Below, in pieces: positions 1-5,881 of a DNA stretch of 47,949 bases. Position 1 is the first letter of the stretch. Every line of letters starts with the position of its first letter. The notes under the pieces were generated by a model. It ran no database searches. It had not been told where the DNA came from and worked only from the letters and a program-made list of their open reading frames with translations. Origin of the DNA: Lachnospiraceae bacterium (GTDB lineage Bacteria > Bacillota > Clostridia > Lachnospirales > Lachnospiraceae); assembly GCA_017553035.1 (NCBI GenBank), contig JAFZNE010000076.1:1-47949 (forward strand), written 5' to 3'. The position numbers and the translations under genes are program-made.

Positions 1-42
1 CTCCTAAGCGGAAGGTCGTGCGTTCGAATCGCATCGTGGACG
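1..42 (+). tRNA. tRNA-Arg (anticodon CCU), 3' part only
   Basis: The window opens inside the anticodon loop CTCCTAA, which reads anticodon CCU (decodes AGG, arginine). After it come the 3' anticodon strand GCGGA, a 5-nt variable loop, a T arm GTGCG-TTCGAAT-CGCAT that pairs fully (one G-U), and the acceptor strand CGTGGAC with discriminator G. The CCA end is not encoded. The D arm and 5' acceptor lie outside the window, so the acceptor pairing cannot be checked. Confidence 0.8.
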
Positions 43-43
43 T

Positions 44-98
44 AAAAAACGACTGTTTCCGGAATTTATTTATGATTTCCGGAACCGGTCGTTTTTTG
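44..98 (+). terminator. Rho-independent terminator of the tRNA
   Basis: A long hairpin follows the tRNA directly. AACGAC pairs with GTCGTT, and the two TTCCGGAA blocks pair with each other, with an AT-rich loop between. The 3' arm runs into TTTTTT. The A-rich 5' flank and T-rich 3' flank could also stop transcription from the convergent minus-strand regulator gene. Confidence 0.85.
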
Positions 99-114
99 TT
101 ACGCACTAAATTAC

Positions 115-954
115 TTATTCACTTTTTTCAGTCTTTTCTTCTCTATGATGCTTTTTACCGGTACGATCTCCATAGATAAACGCCCCGGCGATCCCCAGCA
201 GGACCAGTACAGATAACAGATCCCAGGCATCGAATACAGGCGTGTCGAGCATTTTTGACAAGATTATATTGATCAAAAATGTAAACGGTATCGCACATAG
301 AAATGCCAGACCTGCTGCCAGCAGTTTTCTTTCCCTGAACCTTCGGCAAATCAGGTATACTATCCAGAAAAAAGCCAGTGCAACAGCCGCCATCACGGCT
401 CCGATGCTGAAAATCTCCCTGACCTGTATCACCCGGCTCAGTATATACAGATACGGAACCATCAAAACACTGATAGCGGCCAAAGCAGGGACTATTCCCT
501 TTTTCCCGAAAAAGATAATAGGAAAGACCGTTATCCACGCGACCAGGATGGAACAAAGTGTGATCAATGACCAGGTAAGCGAACCTGATACCGCAAGATC
601 ACATATACAGCATACCAGAATGCCGACCGCCATTGTGATCGTAAAAATGATCGATAATACAGTGTTCCTGCTCAGGTTGTTCTCATCTTTTCTTTTCAAT
701 TCGATGAGATTTTTCTCTGCAATCTTATCATAAGCTTCTGCCATGATCCTTTCGCCCGACAGGAGTTCATTAACATTTATTTTAAGATATTCGCATAATT
801 CAAGCATGATCCCCGAATCCGGCATGGATTTCCCGGTCTCCCATTTTGAAACTGCCCGGTCACTTATCCCGAGTTTTTCCGCAAGGACCGCCTGGGTCAT
901 CCCCTGTTCCTTCCGGCATGATGCTATGAATTTACCTATTTTGATCTGATCCAA
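115..954 (-). CDS. XRE-family DNA-binding regulator with C-terminal membrane domain
   Basis: An N-terminal helix-turn-helix of the XRE/Cro type (about residues 5-62; TQAVLAEKLGISDRAVSKWE is the core) is followed by a short linker and roughly six hydrophobic segments to the end (279 aa). In related Clostridia such proteins have a cytoplasmic HTH head and a membrane tail of unknown signal. I start at the TTG at 952-954, giving MDQIKIGKF. A strong AGGAGG lies 8 nt before it, whereas the upstream GTG at 961-963 touches the ribosome site. The gene is monocistronic, converging on the tRNA terminator. Its promoter (1086-1114) is nearly identical to that of the small Cys-protein operon at 4960, suggesting shared control, perhaps by this protein. 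The signal is unknown. Confidence 0.85.
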   Translation of the reverse strand: MDQIKIGKFIASCRKEQGMTQAVLAEKLGISDRAVSKWETGKSMPDSGIMLELCEYLKINVNELLSGERIMAEAYDKIAEKNLIELKRKDENNLSRNTVLSIIFTITMAVGILVCCICDLAVSGSLTWSLITLCSILVAWITVFPIIFFGKKGIVPALAAISVLMVPYLYILSRVIQVREIFSIGAVMAAVALAFFWIVYLICRRFRERKLLAAGLAFLCAIPFTFLINIILSKMLDTPVFDAWDLLSVLVLLGIAGAFIYGDRTGKKHHREEKTEKSE

Positions 955-1085
955 ATCGGGCACCTCCTTTCATGGATCCACTATAACGATCCAACGGGAA
1001 TTTTAACAGGAACTGTTGGTTGATTTTGATAAAATGCAGTATTTATGCGAAACTCCACCATTGGTTGAGCCGGCATTTCAGTATT

Positions 1086-1114
1086 ATAATACGCTTTTTA
1101 TCTTGATAATACAA
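1086..1114 (-). promoter_or_regulatory. Promoter of the XRE regulator with palindromic -10 region
   Basis: On the minus strand TTGTAT (1109-1114), a 17-nt spacer and TATTAT (1086-1091). The -10 sits inside the perfect 12-bp palindrome GTATTATAATAC (1081-1092). The block 1071-1094 recurs at 4994-5018 with one extra T, upstream of another minus-strand operon. Confidence 0.7.
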
Positions 1115-1148
1115 CGGGTTGCTAATATAATATCTGATATAAAAACGG

Positions 1149-1177
1149 TTGGAAAAATAATATAGTATTGTTATAAT
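1149..1177 (+). promoter_or_regulatory. Promoter of the CstA-family gene
   Basis: TTGGAA (1149-1154), a 17-nt spacer and TATAAT (1172-1177). The 344-nt gap between the XRE gene and cstA holds this promoter, the divergent XRE promoter and two short overlapping reading frames (10 and 17 codons). The leader would be about 115 nt. Confidence 0.7.
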
Positions 1178-1298
1178 CTGACTTATAAAGGTGATTATCA
1201 TGAATATAGTTAAAAAGATCGTACAACCGTGATGACAGTGAACTTTACGGGGAAACTATCTTTTATCAATTACCCTGAAGACTGAGAAGGAAGAAAAA

Positions 1299-2732
1299 AT
1301 GATCTCTTTGATTATATCCTTTATCGTACTGATCCTGGGTTATCTTACTTATGGCAAACTTACTGAAAAAGTCTTCGGTCCCGATGGCCGGACCACGCCG
1401 GCGAACAGGATCAACGACGGCGTCGATTTTGTCCCGATGAAGACCTGGAAGGCTTTTCTGGTCCAGCTCCTGAACATTGCGGGAACAGGTCCTATCTTCG
1501 GTGCATTGATGGGCGCATGCTTCGGACCGGTCGTATTCCTCTGGATAGTGCTGGGATCGGTTCTGGGCGGAGCCGTACATGATTTCATGGTAGGAATGAT
1601 CTCCGAACGCCATGACGGTAAATCCATCGCGGAGCTTTCGGGAATCTATATGGGCAATGTGGCAAAGTGGGGCATGCGGCTGTTTTCGGTCCTGCTCTTA
1701 TTGCTCACGGGAACGGTTTTTGTCAACAGCCCTGCGGCTCTCATCGCACAGCTGACACCCGAAAGCCTGAACACTACCTTTTGGATAATCGTAATCCTTA
1801 TTTATTATGTTCTTGCGACACTTCTTCCCATTGACAAGATAATCGGCAGGTTATATCCCATATTCGGAGCTGTTCTCATCATCATGGCAGTAGGGATAGT
1901 TGCCGGAGTGATCGCGGGAGGTTATACGATTCCGGAGATCAGCTTCCACAATCTCCATCCCGACGGATTGCCGATATGGCCTTATATGTTCATTACGGTG
2001 GCCTGCGGCGCGATTTCCGGGTTTCACGCCACCCAGTCACCCATGATAGCAAAATGCATGACTTCCGAAAAAGAGGGAAGAAAGATCTTTTACGGGGCAA
2101 TGATCTCCGAATCCGTTATAGCGCTTGTCTGGGCTGCGGGAGGAGTCGCATTCTACGGTGCAACGGATGTGCTCAACAATGCCATCTCGTCGCTTGGGCA
2201 GTCGGGTGTGGTATACGAGATATCGACCGGTCTGCTCGGCACTGTAGGCGGAATACTTGCAGTAGTCGGCGTTGTAGCCTGTCCCATTACTTCCGGGGAT
2301 ACCGCATTCCGAAGCGCCCGCCTGATCCTCTCGGAAATGACGGGACTGGATCAGAAGCCGATAAAGAACAGACTGCTGATCACGATCCCGCTCCTTGGTG
2401 TCGGAGCGCTGCTCACCCAGCTTGATTTTTCAGTGCTTTGGAGATATTTTTCGTGGAGCAACCAGACGCTCGCCATGATATCATTGTGGGTGGCAACCGC
2501 ATATCTGGTAAAAACCTCAAAAAAGGCCATATGTTCATTGATAACAGCGATTCCTGCAGTATTTATGTCCGCGGTTTCATTGACATATATCCTGATCGCA
2601 GACGAAGGATTCCGTTTGAGCGCCCGTATTTCCTATCCGATAGGGATCCTGTTTGCAGTGACGCTGCTGGTGCTTTATTTTATCACATTCAGTCGTATAG
2701 TCAGAAAGAACAGGCTTTTAAAAGATCAATAA
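1299..2732 (+). CDS. cstA: CstA-family (carbon starvation) peptide/pyruvate-type transporter
   Basis: A 477-aa integral membrane protein with about 13 hydrophobic segments. Family landmarks are visible: the N-terminal FGPDGRTTPAN stretch, the QLLNIAGTGPIFGALMGA block near residues 56-73, HDFMVGMISERHDGKSIAEL near 102-121, and SGFHATQSP near 241-249. CstA proteins import peptides or pyruvate. E. coli CstA is about 700 aa, so this is the shorter Clostridial form. The start has a GAAGGAAG site. It is probably co-transcribed with the ParB/HAD genes downstream (28-nt gap). The substrate here is not known. The orientation is head-on to replication. Confidence 0.88.
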   Translation: MISLIISFIVLILGYLTYGKLTEKVFGPDGRTTPANRINDGVDFVPMKTWKAFLVQLLNIAGTGPIFGALMGACFGPVVFLWIVLGSVLGGAVHDFMVGMISERHDGKSIAELSGIYMGNVAKWGMRLFSVLLLLLTGTVFVNSPAALIAQLTPESLNTTFWIIVILIYYVLATLLPIDKIIGRLYPIFGAVLIIMAVGIVAGVIAGGYTIPEISFHNLHPDGLPIWPYMFITVACGAISGFHATQSPMIAKCMTSEKEGRKIFYGAMISESVIALVWAAGGVAFYGATDVLNNAISSLGQSGVVYEISTGLLGTVGGILAVVGVVACPITSGDTAFRSARLILSEMTGLDQKPIKNRLLITIPLLGVGALLTQLDFSVLWRYFSWSNQTLAMISLWVATAYLVKTSKKAICSLITAIPAVFMSAVSLTYILIADEGFRLSARISYPIGILFAVTLLVLYFITFSRIVRKNRLLKDQ

Positions 2733-2760
2733 TATATTAAATTAGGTGATAAGGTAGTCT

Positions 2761-3654
2761 ATGGGCAAAAGCGAATTTGATGATTTTGTTGCGGAAGATG
2801 TGCAAAACCAAAAAGGAATAAGTATGCCTGTGCGTTGCGGTCTTCTGGAACGTTTATTAACCAAGCGTATCCGGATGAACAAGCTGCATCCGAATCCCAA
2901 CGATGAGTTTACATTTCCGGACATAGGACCGAACTATCAGATCATTTCCAAATATGTGGAAGATATAAAAATAGCGCAGTTTAAGAAACTGAAACCTTTT
3001 GACGATGACCCGATCATTGTTGAAAAGCTGCATCCTCACGGATATCTGATCGTGAACGGTCATCACAGATGGGCAGCAGCCGTGAGGCTGGGACTGAAAA
3101 AGATCCGCGCCAAGATCATCAATCTTGCCCAAGAGTCGGATATCCGGAAGATCCTTGAAAAGTCAAAACATGACAAGCGCGTAACCCTCGATCTGGACGA
3201 AGTTGTATTCGGCACCTCGGATGATATCCCCCGTGAGAAGGCTTTGAAATTCCCTTACAGCCTGAAGTACAAGCAACGAATCAGACTGGGCATTCCGGCG
3301 TTGTTCTATTTTCTTGCCCAAAACGGATATGACATCTGGGTATACTCGTCAAACTACTATTCCATTGATGATATCAAAGACTTTTTCAGATGTTACCACG
3401 CAAATGTAAACGGCATCATAACCGGTATGGCAAAAAAGAACAGGCAGACCGAAGCCTCCGCGGCAGGTATGGAAAAACTGATCTCGAACAAGTACTCGGT
3501 TACTCTGCATATTGATAACGAAACGATCCTTCGTACCGTAAAAGCCGATAAAAGCTTTGATGAGTTCGAGATCAACGCAACCCCTGAAGAATGGGCAAAA
3601 CGCGCCATCACCATCATTGAGGAAATAGAAAAGAATGAGCAGGAAAAAACATGA
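2761..3654 (+). CDS. ParB/sulfiredoxin-fold domain fused to a HAD-like domain
   Basis: A 297-aa fusion. Residues about 36-120 look like a ParB/Srx-fold domain: the stretch DPIIVEKL...GYLIVNGHHRWAAAVRLG carries a GHHRW box in the place of ParB GERRW. Residues 140-290 look like a HAD fold: motif I D144-L-D146, motif II around S196-S197 (VYSSNY), a possible motif III Lys at 225/226, and acidic motif IV D252-N-E254. No ParB-type HTH follows, so this is not a partition protein. ParB-fold domains can bind or hydrolyse nucleotides, and HAD domains are usually phosphatases. A phosphotransfer or nucleotide-repair role is only a guess. A stand-alone paralogue of the HAD half follows 19 nt later. Confidence 0.7.
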   Translation: MGKSEFDDFVAEDVQNQKGISMPVRCGLLERLLTKRIRMNKLHPNPNDEFTFPDIGPNYQIISKYVEDIKIAQFKKLKPFDDDPIIVEKLHPHGYLIVNGHHRWAAAVRLGLKKIRAKIINLAQESDIRKILEKSKHDKRVTLDLDEVVFGTSDDIPREKALKFPYSLKYKQRIRLGIPALFYFLAQNGYDIWVYSSNYYSIDDIKDFFRCYHANVNGIITGMAKKNRQTEASAAGMEKLISNKYSVTLHIDNETILRTVKADKSFDEFEINATPEEWAKRAITIIEEIEKNEQEKT

Positions 3655-3673
3655 TCGGCAGCAAGGTGAAAAA

Positions 3674-4153
3674 ATGAGGATCTCATTTGATCTTGATGAG
3701 GTCCTCTTTGTAAACCCTTCCACTCATAAATGTGAGCCCAGACTCCGGTTTCCTCTTCGCCTGTTCTACAAAGAACGCCTCAGACTCGGTACTCCGGAGC
3801 TTATCAATGAGCTGCAGAAGATGGGATATGATATCTGGGTCTATACATCGTCTTATCGGACGGAATTCTATATCAAAAGTCTGTTTTTCTGGTACGGAGT
3901 AAAGTTTAACGGTATTGTAAACGCCATGCGGCATGAAAAAGAGGTGCAGTCGCGCAGTAAATCGATACTCCCCCAGAAAATGCCGAGTTTTTACAGAATA
4001 TCGCTTCATATTGACGACGAATCCGTGATCTGTTCATATGGCCGTAAATATGGTTATGATGTCTTTCAGCTTTTTGCGGATGATGATTCCTGGAAAGAAA
4101 AAGTCATCGCCAAAGCCAAAGAAGTAAAGAAAAAATGGGAGCAGAGCCACTAA
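3674..4153 (+). CDS. HAD-like protein, paralogue of the preceding fusion's C-terminal half
   Basis: A 159-aa protein starting at the ATG after AAGGTG; an in-frame ATG at 3635 would overlap the upstream gene. It has HAD motifs D6-L-D8 (FDLDEVLF), motif II T58-S-S (VYTSSY) and the acidic pair D114-D115 (LHIDDE). It aligns along its length with residues 140-290 of the upstream protein; both have a KxRxRLGxPxL stretch before GYDIWVY. It was probably made by duplication, and the two may work as a pair. It resembles small nucleotidase-type HAD proteins, but the substrate cannot be read. The terminator at 4138-4164 overlaps its last codons. Confidence 0.7.
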   Translation: MRISFDLDEVLFVNPSTHKCEPRLRFPLRLFYKERLRLGTPELINELQKMGYDIWVYTSSYRTEFYIKSLFFWYGVKFNGIVNAMRHEKEVQSRSKSILPQKMPSFYRISLHIDDESVICSYGRKYGYDVFQLFADDDSWKEKVIAKAKEVKKKWEQSH

Positions 4154-4164
4154 AGCTCTGCTCC
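4138..4164. terminator. Bidirectional terminator between HAD gene and P-loop kinase gene
   Basis: A 10-bp perfect hairpin, GGAGCAGAGC (4138-4147) with GCTCTGCTCC (4155-4164) and loop CACTAAA. The HAD gene stop codon lies in the loop. On the minus strand it is followed by a strong T-rich run, so it serves the convergent kinase gene well. On the plus strand the following bases are only AT-rich. Confidence 0.8.
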
Positions 4165-4170
4165 TATTAT

Positions 4171-4680
4171 TTAGTCCGCACTCAATCTGTCCAAGATCCT
4201 GCGGACCGTATCTTCTATTGAACGGCCGTCTTCGTCAACAGTGATATCTGCGTATTTTTCATAAAGCCCTGCCCTCGTTTTATACATCTCTTCAAGACTT
4301 TCACCGGGTTTTATTACCACTCCGCGCTCTTTTATATCTCCCAGCCGCTTTTCTATTTCTTCCAGCTGCGCTTTCAGATAAATAACCCCGGACCCGTCGG
4401 CGAGATGCTTCATTGCAACGTCGCTGTATACCGCGCTTCCTCCGGTGGCTATGACCGTACGTGACACATCAAGACTGAGGAGCGCCTGTTCTTCCTTCTT
4501 CAGGAATTCATCGATCCCGCTCATCTCGATTATCCTGTTCAGGCGGGCTCCTTCTCTTTGCTGGATCAGAATATCGGTGTCAATAAAATCCATTCCCAGT
4601 ATCTTGGCGAGAATGACACCTACCGTGCTCTTTCCCGATGCGGGCATGCCGATCAAAATTATGTTGTTCTTTGTCTGCAT
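4171..4680 (-). CDS. Shikimate-kinase-like P-loop kinase
   Basis: A 169-aa single-domain kinase. Walker A is GMPASGKST (11-19), DTD is at 34-36, ATGG at 78-81, a lid-like region is around 115-125, and TRAGLYEKYAD is near 135-145. These fit the shikimate kinase family (AroK), which phosphorylates shikimate with ATP. However, the family's substrate-binding GExxFRxxE reads GIDEFLKKEE here, so the key Arg is Leu60. No other shikimate-pathway gene is near. It may act on another small alcohol, or be a divergent AroK. It lies 61 nt downstream of the four-cysteine protein and probably shares its promoter. Confidence 0.75.
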   Translation of the reverse strand: MQTKNNIILIGMPASGKSTVGVILAKILGMDFIDTDILIQQREGARLNRIIEMSGIDEFLKKEEQALLSLDVSRTVIATGGSAVYSDVAMKHLADGSGVIYLKAQLEEIEKRLGDIKERGVVIKPGESLEEMYKTRAGLYEKYADITVDEDGRSIEDTVRRILDRLSAD

Positions 4681-4741
4681 TATTCATCGTCTCCTTAACA
4701 GACTGCTTTCAAGGCAATGTCCTTTTATGATCCACGGGCAG

Positions 4742-4960
4742 TTATTTTAAACCCGGGAGTTTCTTTAACATATCCTTGCAGTTTTTTATGCATTCAGGAT
4801 AGTTTCTGTTATGACAGAATTGGCATTTTCCGACACGGTCATATTTGGGTTCGCTATGCTGCCCCGGTCTGTCGCCCATAAATTCATTCATGGGCCTTCC
4901 TCTGCCCCATCCTTCGCTGTCACGGGTAATTCCATCACGGGTAATTCCGCCTTTTTTCAT
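4742..4960 (-). CDS. Small four-cysteine protein, unknown function
   Basis: A 72-aa protein. I chose the ATG at 4958-4960 because AAAGGAGA stands 8 nt before it; the frame is open further upstream but runs into the promoter. The C-terminal part has C46-x2-C49-H-x6-C57-x3-C61, a pattern that could hold zinc or an iron-sulfur cluster. The N-terminal part contains a tandem repeat GITRDGITRD, visible as a direct repeat in the DNA. It is followed by the P-loop kinase gene in a likely two-gene operon. I do not recognise the family. Confidence 0.6.
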   Translation of the reverse strand: MKKGGITRDGITRDSEGWGRGRPMNEFMGDRPGQHSEPKYDRVGKCQFCHNRNYPECIKNCKDMLKKLPGLK

Positions 4961-5009
4961 GATTTTTGTCTCCTTTGCAAATAACGTCCGGATCGGCATT
5001 TTCAGTATT

Positions 5010-5038
5010 ATAATACGCCCTTTATACCGATAGTACAA
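5010..5038 (-). promoter_or_regulatory. Promoter of the Cys-protein/kinase operon with palindromic -10
   Basis: On the minus strand TTGTAC (5033-5038), a 17-nt spacer and TATTAT (5010-5015), inside the palindrome GTATTATAATAC (5005-5016). The flank is nearly identical to 1071-1094 at the XRE gene. Confidence 0.7.
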
Positions 5039-5050
5039 TAGAAAAAAGCA

Positions 5051-5079
5051 TTGAATCTGCTCATTAATTAGAATATTAT
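5051..5079 (+). promoter_or_regulatory. Promoter of the unknown 233-aa protein gene
   Basis: TTGAAT (5051-5056), a 17-nt spacer and TATTAT (5074-5079). It lies back to back with the minus-strand promoter at 5010-5038. Transcription would start just before the 8-bp tandem repeat. Confidence 0.55.
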
Positions 5080-5092
5080 ATTTTATAGACAC

Positions 5093-5140
5093 ATAAGGGA
5101 ATTAGAGTATTAGGGTATCAGGGTATTAGGGTATTAAGGT
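5093..5140. repeat. 8-bp tandem repeat (ATTAGGGT, 5 units plus one degenerate)
   Basis: Five consecutive 8-mers at 5101-5140 read ATTAGAGT, ATTAGGGT, ATCAGGGT, ATTAGGGT and ATTAAGGT. A more degenerate unit precedes them at 5093. The array lies in the predicted 5' untranslated region, ahead of the ribosome site AGGGGGT. Confidence 0.85.
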
Positions 5141-5169
5141 ATATGTGGATACATGAGGGGGTAAAACAG

Positions 5170-5871
5170 ATGGATCACGGATTCGATAATGTTACTGTTT
5201 GCGGGAAGTTGTGCTATGTTTTCATGTGTATGGAAAGATATCTGCTCGCCCTGTATCCTGACAGGGACTGGTCGTTTGTTGCCCGGAAGATGTGGAACTG
5301 CGTAAGTTTCTGGTACGGTAAAAGAGATGTAGAAGATGATTGCTGGGTCTGGGGAAGGTATATGGATATAATTCCCGATAACCTTTTTGAAACCCGGCGG
5401 AAGTGGGCGCATTACAGTCACGAACTGCGCGAAGAATACTATGGAGAAATGACGGACGATGATTATAGAAGTATCCGTGAATATGGCGATATCGCGCTTA
5501 TCGGATATGAGAATTTCTGTAAGACTCTGGATCTGTTCGAAGACATCACAGAAGGCAATAGAGACGAGGAATTAGTTCAAATGTTTTACATTCCGGTCGA
5601 TATGTGGGAAAAATGCGAAACTTCCGATTACAATCTTGAAGTCGGAAATGAAGCCGCGGAGGAAGCGATCGAAAAGATAGAAAATATCCTGAAAGCCCAT
5701 AATATCGCCTTACCGGACAGTTCTCCTGTTTTGGAATTTACTCCGGAAAATACCGACCCCCATACATTATCCTGGATAGCCGAAGAATCAAAAATAAGCA
5801 ACTGCGACAAATGGGGATTCGCCGTAAAAGCGGATCATTTGTCGCAGTTGATCACAGGTCCGGAGTATTAA
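5170..5871 (+). CDS. Protein of unknown function, acidic and Trp/Tyr-rich
   Basis: A 233-aa soluble protein with no signal peptide or membrane segment. I start at the ATG at 5170, 7 nt after AGGGGGT, rather than at the ATG at 5143, which lies ahead of the ribosome site. The sequence is acidic and rich in aromatic residues (WSFVARKMWNCVSFWYGKR; DDCWVWGRYMD near residues 50-65). I do not recognise the family. The general look, single-gene setting and head-on orientation suit an accessory gene. The last 70 bases of the gene contain a 15-bp perfect inverted repeat. Confidence 0.65.
   Translation: MDHGFDNVTVCGKLCYVFMCMERYLLALYPDRDWSFVARKMWNCVSFWYGKRDVEDDCWVWGRYMDIIPDNLFETRRKWAHYSHELREEYYGEMTDDDYRSIREYGDIALIGYENFCKTLDLFEDITEGNRDEELVQMFYIPVDMWEKCETSDYNLEVGNEAAEEAIEKIENILKAHNIALPDSSPVLEFTPENTDPHTLSWIAEESKISNCDKWGFAVKADHLSQLITGPEY
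5799..5850. repeat. 15-bp perfect inverted repeat inside the gene end
   Basis: CAACTGCGACAAATG (5799-5813) is repeated inverted as CATTTGTCGCAGTTG (5836-5850), with a 22-nt loop that itself contains CCG/CGG. It is coding sequence; both arms are translated. There is no T-run after it on either strand, so it is not a standard terminator. Confidence 0.85.
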
Positions 5872-5881
5872 TATTTTGGAT

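Noticed and set aside
4742-5092. Longer 116-aa version of the four-Cys protein
   Set aside because: The extra N-terminal part would be translated across the promoter; AAAGGAGA supports the ATG at 4960.
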